Counted from the first letter of the stretch, positions 17,505 to 25,984 are shown. The stretch is DNA of 64,000 bases from Humibacter sp. RRB41 (GCF_022761015.1 NZ_JAKWJQ010000001.1:1155924-1219923), one strand, 5' to 3'. Made by a program: numbers and translations. Notes: generated by a model from the letters alone, not told the origin.

Positions 17505-17519
17505 TCGATAATATATCGA
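17505..17519. promoter_or_regulatory. Palindromic operator over the -10 of the globin operon
   Basis: TCGATA-ATA-TATCGA is a perfect 15-bp dyad ending 2 nt before the ATG at 17522. It contains GATAAT (17507-17512), a good -10. Transcription from this -10 would start at or next to the ATG, giving a leaderless message whose promoter is fully covered by the dyad. It is the likely site of the SufR-like regulator encoded by the second gene of the operon. Confidence 0.6.
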
Positions 17520-17521
17520 CC

Positions 17522-17938
17522 ATGAGTGCTGTGCGCGATCTCGCCGATCGGGGTGACGTCGACGAGTTGGTGTCGACGTTCTATCGCACGGTGTTCGACG
17601 ACGAACTGCTGGGTCCGATTTTTACAGACGTCGCCCACATGAACCTCGAGCACCACCTGCCGATCATCGGCGACTTCTGGCAGACCGTGCTGTTCAACGC
17701 GGGTCTGTACCACCGAAACGCGCTGCAGCTGCACTTTCTGCTGCACGCGAAGCATCCGCTCGGCGACGAGCACTTCGAACGCTGGCTGCAGATCTGGACG
17801 GCCACGGTCGACGAGCGCTTCGCCGGGCCGGTGGCGGAACGGGCGAAGCTGCAGGCGACCAGGATCGCCGGATCGATGAGCCGACGGTTGCAGGGCAGAT
17901 CCGGCTCGGAGTTCGAGACCATCGGGCCGCGATCGTGA
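17522..17938 (+). CDS. Group III truncated haemoglobin
   Basis: A 138-aa 2-over-2 globin. The segment FYRTVFDDELLGPIF, then FWQTVLFNAGLYHRNALQLHFLLH, then HFERWLQIWTATVDERFAGPVAERAKLQA matches the group III (Ctb-like) pattern. His residues in LQLHFLLHAKH and in the E-helix region are available for haem. Group III globins are linked to NO and oxygen chemistry. ATG start, apparently leaderless; no ribosome-binding site. The stop overlaps the next gene's GTG by 4 nt (GTGA). Confidence 0.87.
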   Translation: MSAVRDLADRGDVDELVSTFYRTVFDDELLGPIFTDVAHMNLEHHLPIIGDFWQTVLFNAGLYHRNALQLHFLLHAKHPLGDEHFERWLQIWTATVDERFAGPVAERAKLQATRIAGSMSRRLQGRSGSEFETIGPRS

Positions 17939-18594
17939 AGCCGGACGATTCCGCTGCGGCCGCTGCATTGGCCTCGAACCCGCGCAAACGCGTGCTCGAC
18001 GTGCTGAGCCGCGCCGGACATCCCCTCGACGCCGGCGCGGTCGCCGGTGCGCTGGGAGTGCACGTGACCACGGCGCGGTTCCACCTCGAGCAGCTCGAGG
18101 CATCCGGTCTCGTGGAGCGCCGAACGGCGCAGGAGCACCGCAAGGGTCGGCCGCGCCTGGTGTATTCCCCGGTGCCGTCGTTGCGCACGGCGGATGCCCG
18201 CGAGCAGCTCATCGACGTGCTCGTGCAGGTCGTCGGTGGCGAGCGCGCCGGAGATGAGAGTGTTGCGCGGGCATCCGTTGCGGCGGGGGAGCGCTGGGCC
18301 GACGCGCTGCACGATCGGGCGGATGCCGGTGGCGATCCGCTCGAGGAACTGGTCGATGTGCTCGACTCGCTCGGGTTCCAGCCGGAGCGCTCAAGCGGCG
18401 ACGTTCTGATGCACGCCTGCCCGTTCCGCGAGGCCGCGAAGGAGCGCCCGGACGTCGTCTGCTCCGTTCACCGCGGGATGATCCGACGGCTGTTGGCGGA
18501 ATCGCCGGACGGGCCGCGCGATGTGCGTCTGCTCCCGTTCGTCGAGCCGGATCTGTGCGTGATCTCCCTCGAACTCGATGCCGCTACGCACTGA
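17935..18594 (+). CDS. SufR-like winged-helix regulator with Cys-ligated Fe-S site
   Basis: A 219-aa regulator. The N-terminal winged helix has RKRVLDVLSRAGHPLDAGAV, then VTTARFHLEQLEASGLVERR. The C-terminal half has CPF-N11-C-x2-H and a distal Cys: Cys162, Cys176 and Cys208. Number and spacing parallel the Fe-S ligands of cyanobacterial SufR (164, 177, 205) and mycobacterial SufR. Here, however, the partner is a globin rather than a suf operon. An NO- or oxygen-labile cluster controlling the globin is the natural inference. GTG start overlaps the globin stop. It converges with and overlaps the next gene's end by 11 nt. Confidence 0.82.
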   Translation: MKPDDSAAAAALASNPRKRVLDVLSRAGHPLDAGAVAGALGVHVTTARFHLEQLEASGLVERRTAQEHRKGRPRLVYSPVPSLRTADAREQLIDVLVQVVGGERAGDESVARASVAAGERWADALHDRADAGGDPLEELVDVLDSLGFQPERSSGDVLMHACPFREAAKERPDVVCSVHRGMIRRLLAESPDGPRDVRLLPFVEPDLCVISLELDAATH

Positions 18595-19018
18595 CCAGGC
18601 CGAGTACCCCGATCCAGACGAGGAGCGCGACCTTCACCACCTCGAGCGCGATATAGGCGAAGTGCAGGGTGTTGCGAGGCATCGCGTCGGCCGTGTCGCC
18701 TGCACGTACGCGCCGATCCATCAGAGGGCGCAGTAGCAACGCGCCCGCCGCGATGGCGACGAGCAGCGCGATCGCCAAGCCGAGCGACCAGGCCGACGCT
18801 TCGGCTCCCTGTGCCAGCACGGACCCGAGAAGTACGCAGGCGGCGAGACCTTCGACGGCGTTGAGAACACGGAACACGAGACGCCCGATGCCGACGCCGA
18901 TGTCGACGGTGACGCCCGGAGCGCGGAACTTGATCGGCGCTTCGAGGAACGAGATGCCCAGCACCATCCCGAGCCACACGAAGGCGACGGCGATCTGCAG
19001 TCCGAGGGCGACTGTCAT
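18584..19018 (-). CDS. Four-helix integral membrane protein, function unknown
   Basis: A 144-aa protein with four hydrophobic helices (about residues 1-25, 48-70, 76-97, 118-142) and short loops. Conserved-looking features are FLEAPIKFRAPGV after TM1, RLVFRVLNAVE, and HFAYIALEVVKV in TM4. I do not recognise a family with a known function. ATG with AAAGG upstream. It is tail-to-tail with the SufR-like gene and divergent from the nitronate monooxygenase-like gene. Confidence 0.7.
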   Translation of the reverse strand: MTVALGLQIAVAFVWLGMVLGISFLEAPIKFRAPGVTVDIGVGIGRLVFRVLNAVEGLAACVLLGSVLAQGAEASAWSLGLAIALLVAIAAGALLLRPLMDRRVRAGDTADAMPRNTLHFAYIALEVVKVALLVWIGVLGLVSA

Positions 19019-19103
19019 GACGTGCCTTTCCGCCGGGTGTCCAGGGAGAATAAAGTGGGTCTGAATCCTTTTTATCAGATGGCGAGATATCAGGAGGCGC
19101 GTG

Positions 19104-20162
19104 GTGAGCAATATGAGCAGGTTGACGCGACTACTCGGCGTGGAGGCGCCGATCGTGCTCGGACCCTTCGGCGGACTCTCGTCGGTGTCGCTCACCGCGG
19201 CGGTGAGCGAGCTCGGCGGCCTCGGGTCGTATGGGCTCTACGGGTACGACGCCGAGCGCATCCTGAAGACGGCGGATGCCCTGCGCGCAGCGACCTCGCG
19301 CCCCTTCGCGCTGAATCTGTGGCTTCCGACCGGCTCAGAGCGTGACGCGACCGACGAGGAGTACGCGCGCGCGGCCGAGGCCACGCGACCTCTCTTCGAA
19401 CGCGTCGGTATGAGCGTGCCGCAGCGGCCGGAACGCTACCTGCCACCGTTCGAGGAGCAGCTCGACGCCGCGCTCGAGGCCCGGCCCGCGGTGCTGAGCT
19501 TCGTGTTCGGGGTGCCGGCCCGGAGCATCCTGGATACCGCGCACGCACGTGGGATCGTCGTGCTCGGCGCGGCGACGACGGTGGACGAGGCCGTCGCGCT
19601 CGCCGCGGGCGGAGTCGACGCCATCGTCGCGACCGGAGCCGAGTCGGCCGGACACCGGGTGTCGTTCCTCGAGCCGGCCTCGGACTCACTCGTCGGCACG
19701 TTCGCGCTCGTGCCCCAGGTACGGGATGCCGTCGACGTGCCGGTCATCGCTGCCGGCGGCATAGCAGACCGCCGCGGGGTGGCCGCAGCGTTCGCGCTCG
19801 GAGCGGACGGTGTTCAGGTGGGCACGGGGTTCCTGCGCACCAGGCAGTCGGCGGCGAGCGACGCCCATCGCGCCGCCATCTCCGGAACGCCCGCGCACGG
19901 CAGCGTGCTCACGACCGCGATGAGCGGAAGGCTCGCGCGCGGGGCGTCCAACCTCGCGGTGCGCACGATCGAGCAGTCGGGCGCCATCGCACCGTTCCCG
20001 GTGCAGAACTGGCTCACGGGCCGGTTCCGTGCCGAGGCCGGAGTGCGGGGCGACGGCGAGTTGCAGTCGCTCTGGCTCGGGCAGGCGAGCCGGCTCGCGC
20101 GATGGGATGACGCGGCATCCGTGTTCGAAGAGCTTGCGGCCGGGATTCCGTCCGACGACTGA
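19104..20162 (+). CDS. Nitronate monooxygenase-like flavoprotein (NPD family)
   Basis: FMN-dependent TIM-barrel enzyme of 352 aa that may oxidise nitronates or related compounds. PIVLGPFGGLSSVSLTAAVSELGGLG is the N-terminal flavin-site region, TGAESAGHRV corresponds to the NPD motif with the candidate catalytic His, and VPVIAAGGIADRRGVAAAFALGADGVQVGTGFL forms the phosphate-binding site. The GTG at 19104 lies 6 nt after AGGAGG and is preferred over GTG 19101 and ATG 19113. Two TATCAG direct repeats (19073 and 19088) overlap the promoter/ribosome-binding region. Confidence 0.87.
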   Translation: MSNMSRLTRLLGVEAPIVLGPFGGLSSVSLTAAVSELGGLGSYGLYGYDAERILKTADALRAATSRPFALNLWLPTGSERDATDEEYARAAEATRPLFERVGMSVPQRPERYLPPFEEQLDAALEARPAVLSFVFGVPARSILDTAHARGIVVLGAATTVDEAVALAAGGVDAIVATGAESAGHRVSFLEPASDSLVGTFALVPQVRDAVDVPVIAAGGIADRRGVAAAFALGADGVQVGTGFLRTRQSAASDAHRAAISGTPAHGSVLTTAMSGRLARGASNLAVRTIEQSGAIAPFPVQNWLTGRFRAEAGVRGDGELQSLWLGQASRLARWDDAASVFEELAAGIPSDD

Positions 20163-20219
20163 CCCCGGCAGCACCAGACCGGTGCGCCGGGCCCGCGGAC
20201 GGCCCGGCGCACCGTCGAC

Positions 20220-20843
20220 TCAGGAGCGGACCGCGAAGCCTCCTGTCCAGCCGATCTGCTCGCGCACGGCGAGCACCATCTGCAGGAAGCCGAGCGCCTC
20301 GAGCTCGCGAGCGCGCTTGAGCGAACCTGCGTCGGCGACCGCGAGCCCGGCTTCGGTCAGCACGCGGGCGAACACCGCTTTGGCGGCCTCGTCGTCACCG
20401 GCGACCACCACGGTGGTGGGAACATCGCCGATGGAGCCGGTTGCGAGGGTGCTCGCGAAGTTGGTGTTGAACGCCTTCAGCACCGCTGCGCCGGGCAGCT
20501 TGCCCTGAAGCTCGGCGGCAGCCGAGGAGTCGGCCGGAACCGTGAGGCCGTCGAACGTCGCGAAGTCGACCGGATTGGTCAGGTCGACGACGGTCTTGCC
20601 GTTCAGCTGGGCGCCGTAGGTGCTGACAACGTCGTCGAGCGCCGGGTAGGGCAGCGCAAGGATCACGATGTCGCCGGTCAGCGCGTCGCCGAAAGTGCTC
20701 GACGTTCCGCCGATCTGCTGGGCCAGTTCGTTCGCCTTGGCCGCGTCGCGCGCGATCACCTGGACGACATCTCCGCCCTTCGCCGCGATGGCAGCGATGG
20801 CTGCTCCCATGTTGCCTGTGCCGATCACCGTGATGCTGGTCAT
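20220..20843 (-). CDS. NADPH-dependent F420 reductase-type dinucleotide-binding protein
   Basis: A 207-aa Rossmann protein starting MTSITVIGTGNMGAAIAAIA, with VVDLTNPVDF and VLKAFNTNFAST, which are features of the NADP-oxidoreductase coenzyme F420-dependent family. It may act as an F420:NADP or other small oxidoreductase; F420 use is not proven. AGGAGA precedes the ATG. It is divergent from a MarR gene, and the two operators between them probably control it. Confidence 0.82.
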   Translation of the reverse strand: MTSITVIGTGNMGAAIAAIAAKGGDVVQVIARDAAKANELAQQIGGTSSTFGDALTGDIVILALPYPALDDVVSTYGAQLNGKTVVDLTNPVDFATFDGLTVPADSSAAAELQGKLPGAAVLKAFNTNFASTLATGSIGDVPTTVVVAGDDEAAKAVFARVLTEAGLAVADAGSLKRARELEALGFLQMVLAVREQIGWTGGFAVRS

Positions 20844-20879
20844 GTTGTTCTCCTGAAACTCTCGACCTGATCTAAACTT

Positions 20880-20923
20880 GTTGCAAGTGCAACTAATGCG
20901 ATTCAACAAGTTGCCACTACAAC
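20880..20923. promoter_or_regulatory. Two GTTG-N6-CAAC dyads between F420-type reductase and MarR genes
   Basis: GTTGCAAGTGCAAC (20880-20893) and GTTGCCACTACAAC (20910-20923) have dyad centres exactly 30 bp apart, about three helical turns. These are typical MarR operators for divergent control. Confidence 0.6.
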
Positions 20924-20952
20924 TATTCCCGAATTCGTGAGGTGACTTTTTC

Positions 20953-21447
20953 ATGGCGATGTCGGTCCCCCGCATGGACCCGCTCGAGTCGCGCGCGTGG
21001 CTCGCCCTCGTGACCACGTCAGAGCTGCTGCCCGCCGCGCTGGACGCACACCTGCGGGCGGAGGCGGGGATCACCCACTTCGAGTTCATGGTGCTGAGCG
21101 GACTCAAGCGCGCCAAGGCGAACACGATGCGCATGACCGACATCGCGGCCATGGTCGACTCGACGATGCCGAGGCTGTCGAAGGTGATCGGCAAGCTCGT
21201 GGAGCGCGGCCTGGTCGAACGCGAGGGCGGCGCGAGCGACGGGCGGGTGATCAACGTGCGGCTGACATCCGACGGCCGTAAGGTTTTGGTGCGTGCACTG
21301 CCAGGACACCTCGCCCAGGTGCGCGATCTGATCATCGACCGGCTCGACCGGGACCAGCTGGAGGCACTCGCCGACATCCTGGAGCCCCTCGTCGAACGGC
21401 TCGACCCCCAGCGCAACATGGGACAGCTGGCAGCCTCGCGCTCGTGA
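20953..21447 (+). CDS. MarR-family transcriptional regulator
   Basis: A 164-aa winged-helix regulator: ITHFEFMVLSGLKRAKANTMRMTDIAAMVDSTMPRLSKVIGKLVERGLVEREGGASDGRVINVRLTSDGR is covered by the recognition helix (PRLSKVIGKL) and the DGR wing motif. It is divergent from the F420-type reductase it probably represses via the GTTG-N6-CAAC pair. Effector unknown. Confidence 0.88.
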   Translation: MAMSVPRMDPLESRAWLALVTTSELLPAALDAHLRAEAGITHFEFMVLSGLKRAKANTMRMTDIAAMVDSTMPRLSKVIGKLVERGLVEREGGASDGRVINVRLTSDGRKVLVRALPGHLAQVRDLIIDRLDRDQLEALADILEPLVERLDPQRNMGQLAASRS

Positions 21448-21471
21448 CGGGCTCGGCCTACGCTGGCGGAC

Positions 21472-22587
21472 ATGGCCGATGAACGTTTCGACACGACCGT
21501 CTATCTGAACCGTCTCACGCGGGCAGCTGGACTGGTCGAACGGGCAGGGCTCGACGCTATCGTGGTCTCGCCCGGACCCGATCTGCTGTATCTGCTCGGG
21601 TCGCGGGCGAGCACGTTCGAGCGGCTGACCGCTCTGGTGATCCCGCGCGATGGCGATGCGTACGTCGTCGCGCCGCGCATGGAGCTCGCGGCGCTGCGAG
21701 CGTCGGCGATCGGTGACGCCGGGCTCGAGGTGCGCGACTGGGTGGACGGGCAGGACCCTTACGCGCTGGCTCTCAGTGGGCTGGGCGTCGTGCACCGGCT
21801 CGGGGTCTCCGAGGCGATGCCCGCTCTGCACTCCGTGCCTTTGACCGTGACGGCGGATGCCGGCATCGAGCTCGCCACACCCGTGCTGCGCACCCTGCGC
21901 ATGGTGAAGGACGCCGCAGAGATCGCCGCGCTGCGCGAAGCGGGCGCCGCGATCGACCGCGTGCATGCGCGTGTCGCCGAATGGCTTCGGCCGGGCCGTA
22001 CCGAGCGCGAGGTCGCGGCCGACATCGCCGACGCGATCGTCGAGGAGGGTCACGCCGAGGCCGACTTCGTGATCGTCGGCAGCGGTCCGAACGGTGCGGA
22101 TCCGCATCACGAGGTGTCCGACCGCGTGATCGACGAGGGTGAGACGGTCGTCGTCGACATCGGAGGGCCGATCGCGCTCGGCTACAACTCCGACAGCACG
22201 CGCACCTACGCGACGGGGGAGGTGCGGGCGGACGTTCTGGAGGCGTATTCGGCGCTCGAGAGGGCACAGCGTGCCGCAGTCGAGTCTGTGCGCCCCGGCG
22301 TGACGGCCGAGTCTGTGGATGCCGCAGCTCGCGACGTGCTCGCTGCCGCCGGCCTCGCAGACCGGTTCATCCACCGCACCGGCCACGGCATCGGCCTGTC
22401 GGTGCACGAGGAGCCGTACATCGTGGCCGGCAACGGCACAGTGCTCGAGCCTGGCATGGCCTTCAGCGTCGAGCCCGGCATCTACTTCACGGGCGACTGG
22501 GGTGCGCGCATCGAAGACATCGTCGTCGTGACGGACGACGGCGTCAAGCCGCTCAATGTTCGGCCGCACGGCCTCACCGTGGTGTGA
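21472..22587 (+). CDS. M24-family metallopeptidase (Xaa-Pro aminopeptidase/dipeptidase type)
   Basis: A 371-aa cytosolic peptidase. The N-terminal creatinase-like domain spans about 1-140. The pita-bread catalytic domain has all five metal ligands in order: Asp in VVVDIGG, Asp in NSDSTRTY, His in HRTGHGIGL, Glu in FSVEPGIYF, Glu in ARIEDIVVVT. It probably removes residues next to proline. It starts 24 nt after the MarR gene and may be cotranscribed with it. Confidence 0.9.
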   Translation: MADERFDTTVYLNRLTRAAGLVERAGLDAIVVSPGPDLLYLLGSRASTFERLTALVIPRDGDAYVVAPRMELAALRASAIGDAGLEVRDWVDGQDPYALALSGLGVVHRLGVSEAMPALHSVPLTVTADAGIELATPVLRTLRMVKDAAEIAALREAGAAIDRVHARVAEWLRPGRTEREVAADIADAIVEEGHAEADFVIVGSGPNGADPHHEVSDRVIDEGETVVVDIGGPIALGYNSDSTRTYATGEVRADVLEAYSALERAQRAAVESVRPGVTAESVDAAARDVLAAAGLADRFIHRTGHGIGLSVHEEPYIVAGNGTVLEPGMAFSVEPGIYFTGDWGARIEDIVVVTDDGVKPLNVRPHGLTVV

Positions 22588-22604
22588 ACACGACGAGCGG
22601 ATGC

Positions 22605-23573
22605 CTACGGCACGAAGACGATCCGCTCGCCAGGCACGTCGGGTTCGTTCCAGACCCGCTCGACGTCGGACAGCGGGATGACCCGCGGCGAGAGCGCGAC
22701 GGCCCCCGCCAACAACTCGTCGATCAGCGACGGCAGCTCCGCCAAGAAACCCCGCGGAGAAAGGGCGCCCTGACCGGAGCCCGACAGACGGAAGTTCGCC
22801 GACCGGAGCGCCACGGACGGCAGCTCGATCGTCGGGCCGGCCATTCCGCCGATCTCCACCCAGTCGAGCGCTCTGCCCTTGTCCTCGCGTGCGGTGAGGA
22901 TGGCCATGATCGCTCGTGACGTGGGCTCACCCCACAGGTAGTCGACAGCGACGTCGATCTCGGACGCGGCGTCCGCGAGCGAGCGAGCGGTGGCATCCGT
23001 GTCGTCGGTCAGCTGCACGAGTTCGTCGGCCCCCAGGTCGGCGAGGGCGTCGAGGCGCGCCCTGCTGCGTCCCGCGGCGATCACCCTGCCCGCACCGAGC
23101 CGCTTGGCGAGTTGCACGGCGGCGGTGCCGGCGTTGCCGGTCGCCCCCAGGACGAGCACGCTCGAGCCCGGGGTCAGCGTGACGCGCTTGCGCAGTGCGA
23201 CCCACGACGACATCGCGGGGTTCATGGCGGCGGCGATGAGCGGCACGTCGGCGTCACTCGGAAGCGGAATGCTCCTGCGTGCGTCGACCACGGCACGATC
23301 GGCCATGGTGCCGACGACGTCGTCGTCGGCGACGAAGTACACGAGCGATCCGTCGTCCCTGCGAGCGACACCATCGATGCCCGGCACCATCGGCAGCGTT
23401 CCGCTGCTCGTGTAGTGAGCGCCGGATGCCCCGGTGCGCACCCTGGGGTGCAGGCCCGCCGCCAGCACCTCGGCGAGTTGCTCATCGGCTCCCCGCGCCT
23501 CGGGGACGGGGAATTCGGAGTACTGCGGCGGCTGGTCGAATGCGGTGACGACCGCGGCGTTCATGGTGGTCAT
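22605..23573 (-). CDS. Zinc-independent medium-chain dehydrogenase/quinone oxidoreductase
   Basis: A 322-aa MDR-superfamily NADPH oxidoreductase. The GroES-like N-terminal domain is residues 1-120 and the Rossmann domain contains VLVLGATGNAGTAAVQLAKRLGA (about 141-163). No structural or catalytic zinc ligands are present, so it is of the quinone-reductase type. It lies divergent from a MarR gene with two dyads between them. Likely a response to quinones or other electrophiles. Confidence 0.86.
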   Translation of the reverse strand: MTTMNAAVVTAFDQPPQYSEFPVPEARGADEQLAEVLAAGLHPRVRTGASGAHYTSSGTLPMVPGIDGVARRDDGSLVYFVADDDVVGTMADRAVVDARRSIPLPSDADVPLIAAAMNPAMSSWVALRKRVTLTPGSSVLVLGATGNAGTAAVQLAKRLGAGRVIAAGRSRARLDALADLGADELVQLTDDTDATARSLADAASEIDVAVDYLWGEPTSRAIMAILTAREDKGRALDWVEIGGMAGPTIELPSVALRSANFRLSGSGQGALSPRGFLAELPSLIDELLAGAVALSPRVIPLSDVERVWNEPDVPGERIVFVP

Positions 23574-23628
23574 GATGATCTCTTCTCTCCGGCTTGCATC
23601 TGGTGATCGTCGTCGGGGCAGCTGGGTT

Positions 23629-23669
23629 TAGTTGGTGGCACGTACCAATCTAGTTGGTGTCACGAACTA
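23629..23669. promoter_or_regulatory. Tandem 19-bp operators between the MDR and MarR genes
   Basis: TAGTTGGTGGCACGTACCA (23629-23647) and TAGTTGGTGTCACGAACTA (23651-23669) are related imperfect palindromes 22 bp apart (consensus TAGTT.GTG.CAC.AACTA). This is a MarR-type double operator for divergent control. Confidence 0.6.
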
Positions 23670-23688
23670 AATCAAGTAGACTTCCGGC

Positions 23689-24189
23689 GTGACATCGGAG
23701 CGGGCAGTGGAGGGCGGGCGCCCATCGCGCCACGAGGGCGTGGCGCCACTCGACACGATGGACGCGCTGACGCAGCTCTCGTTCGTCGTGCACGCCATGC
23801 TGGAGCGAACGGCGGCCGAGCACGACATGAGCATCGTGCTCGCGCGCATGCTGGGCATCCTGCGCGACCGCCGCCCCACAGTGAACGAGCTCGCGCGACT
23901 GCTCGAGCTGGACAAGTCGAGCGTCTCCGGCCTTGTGGCGCGGGCAGAGCGACGCAACTTCGTGCAGCGCACTCCGTCGGCTGATGACCGTCGCTCGGTT
24001 CGGGTCTCCCTCACGGAAGAAGGGCGTCGCCTGACGACCGCGATCACGGCAGAGTTCGGCGCGGAGGTCGCCGCACTTCTGAGCGGGCTGACGCCGCGTG
24101 ACGCCGACGCGCTCACCCGCATCGCCGGCACCGTCGTCCTCTCCTCGATGCATCGACACGGGATCGACCTGTCGCAGGTCCGCGAGTAG
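23689..24189 (+). CDS. MarR-family transcriptional regulator
   Basis: A 166-aa regulator with the MarR winged helix: PTVNELARLLELDKSSVSGLVARAERRNFV and the wing SADDRRSVRVSLTEEG. GTG start at 23689 directly after the operator pair, without a good ribosome-binding site. Divergent from the quinone-reductase-like gene, its presumed target. Confidence 0.87.
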   Translation: MTSERAVEGGRPSRHEGVAPLDTMDALTQLSFVVHAMLERTAAEHDMSIVLARMLGILRDRRPTVNELARLLELDKSSVSGLVARAERRNFVQRTPSADDRRSVRVSLTEEGRRLTTAITAEFGAEVAALLSGLTPRDADALTRIAGTVVLSSMHRHGIDLSQVRE

Positions 24190-24220
24190 TCGCGGCCCGC
24201 GTGCGCGTAGGGTGCCCAGC

Positions 24221-25120
24221 ATGACCGAGACGACGCTGTTCGAGGATGCCAATTGGCCGCGAGCGGGGCGCTGGCCGTCCGCCGACTCGCTCGGGGCATC
24301 CGAGCGGGCCGACGTGGGGGTGATCGGCGTTCCGACCTGGCGCACGTCGCTGTCGGCCACCGGTGGGCATGCCACCCCCGCCGCGGTGCGCACGGCGCTC
24401 CAGCGTTATGGAACGTTCGCGGCGGGCGTTTCGTGGCCGTCGGTCGTGGACTTCGGTGACGTCGTCGAGCCGGACGGTGACGGTGAGGCCGAGGCGATCG
24501 CTGCGGTGCGGCGGGCGGTATCCGCGTGCGGGCTGGTCATCGCACTCGGCGGCGACAACGCGCTGACGTACAGCGTCGCGCTCGGCGCGTACGGCGACTC
24601 GCTGGCGGATGCCGGACTGATCACGATCGATGCGCATCACGATCTGCGCGACGGCGTCTCGAACGGATCCGCGGTGCGGCGTCTGCTCGAGTCCGGGCTC
24701 GACGGCCGTCGCGTCGCGCAACTGGGCATCGCGGACTTCGCGAACTCCGAGTTCTACGATCGCAGGGCCTTCGATGCCGGCATCACGATCGTGCGGCGCG
24801 ACGATTTCGAGGAGTGGACGATCGGCGACATCGCGAAGCAGGCACTGGACGTCGCAGGCTCAGCAGGCGGCCCGATTCACGTCGACGTCGACGTGGATGC
24901 CTGCGACCGCGCCGTCGCGCCCGCCTGCCCCGCATCGATCCCCGGTGGTCTCTCAGCCCACCAGCTGCGGCGCACGGTCCGACTGCTGGCGAGCGACCCC
25001 CGCGTCGTCTCGATCGACATCGCCGAGGTCGACGCGACACGGGATGCCCCCGACGGCCGCACCGTGCGCCTCGCCGGCCTCGTCGTGCTGGAGGCGATCG
25101 CGGGCTTCGCCTCGCGCTGA
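24221..25120 (+). CDS. hutG: Arginase/agmatinase-fold hydrolase, likely formimidoylglutamase (HutG-type)
   Basis: A 299-aa ureohydrolase-fold protein. Metal-binding motifs DAHHDLRDG and HVDVDVDACDRA are intact, and PGGLSAHQL follows as in the family. The first motif, usually GGDH, reads GGDN (about residues 107-110), replacing one manganese-ligand His by Asn. Beside an IclR regulator and hutH-hutU-hutI, the natural role is the last histidine-degradation step: formiminoglutamate to glutamate plus formamide. The ATG at 24221 is 31 nt after the MarR gene; no strong ribosome-binding site is seen. Confidence 0.8.
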   Translation: MTETTLFEDANWPRAGRWPSADSLGASERADVGVIGVPTWRTSLSATGGHATPAAVRTALQRYGTFAAGVSWPSVVDFGDVVEPDGDGEAEAIAAVRRAVSACGLVIALGGDNALTYSVALGAYGDSLADAGLITIDAHHDLRDGVSNGSAVRRLLESGLDGRRVAQLGIADFANSEFYDRRAFDAGITIVRRDDFEEWTIGDIAKQALDVAGSAGGPIHVDVDVDACDRAVAPACPASIPGGLSAHQLRRTVRLLASDPRVVSIDIAEVDATRDAPDGRTVRLAGLVVLEAIAGFASR

Positions 25121-25130
25121 TGGGCAATGC

Positions 25131-25883
25131 TCAGCCGCGGATGCGCCGCGCCAGCTCGGCAGCGGACGCCGCGATGCGCACGGCAGTCGATTCGACGTCG
25201 ACGTCGCGCGCCGTGTCGAACGTGACGGCGACGGATGCCGCCGGCCACCCGACGTGGTCGGGCACGGCGACGGCGACGGACTTCAGGCCATCCGTCACGC
25301 TGGACTCCTCGAGCGCGTATCCGCGGTCCCTGGTCAGCCGCAGCGTCGCGCTCAGCTCCCTATAAGTCGAGACGCCGATGCCGGTGCGGGTCGTGAATGA
25401 CGACCGGTCGGGGTAGAGCGCGCGCACCTGGGCGGCGGGCAGACCGGCGAGCATGGCCAGCCCCGACGCGGTGAGATGTGCGGGGAGCCGCACGCCGACA
25501 TCCGTGACGAGGAACGGCCCGTGCGGCGCCCGCTCCTCGACGAGGTAGACGACGTCGCGCCCGAGCAGCACGGTGAGATGGCCGCTGAGCCCGAGGTCGT
25601 CGACCAGTCTGGCGACGACGGGGGCGCCGATGCGGGTGAGCGGCTGCTGCCTGCTGAAGCCGCTGGAGAGCTCGAACGCCGCCACGCCGAGCCCGTACTT
25701 CTTGACCTCGGGCAGCGGAACGACGAATCCGTGATCGGTGAGCGCCGTGAGCAGCTGGTACACGGTCGAGCGCGGCAGCGCGAGGCTGCGCGCGATCGTC
25801 GCAGCCGCAACGGGACCGCGCTGCTGCGACATCAGACGCAGGATGCGCAGTGTCGCGTCGGCTGCAGGGGCCTTGCCGGGCAT
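25131..25883 (-). CDS. IclR-family regulator of the hut genes
   Basis: A 250-aa regulator. The IclR winged helix is at about residues 8-60 (TLRILRLMSQQRGPVAAATIARSLALPRSTVYQLLTALTDHG), followed by the effector domain with GLSGHLTVLLGRDVVYLVEE and PAHLTASGLAMLAGL. It sits between hutG and hutH, divergent from hutH, so it is the local histidine-utilisation regulator by context. The effector is probably urocanate or histidine (inference). Confidence 0.86.
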   Translation of the reverse strand: MPGKAPAADATLRILRLMSQQRGPVAAATIARSLALPRSTVYQLLTALTDHGFVVPLPEVKKYGLGVAAFELSSGFSRQQPLTRIGAPVVARLVDDLGLSGHLTVLLGRDVVYLVEERAPHGPFLVTDVGVRLPAHLTASGLAMLAGLPAAQVRALYPDRSSFTTRTGIGVSTYRELSATLRLTRDRGYALEESSVTDGLKSVAVAVPDHVGWPAASVAVTFDTARDVDVESTAVRIAASAAELARRIRG

Positions 25884-25984
25884 CCGCTCATGCTACGCCG
25901 GTGAATGACGCGTTGTCCGGTATCCCGGACGACGATCGTCGGTACCCCGTGCCGTCACGGCCGGGAAAGACGTGCAATGGATGC

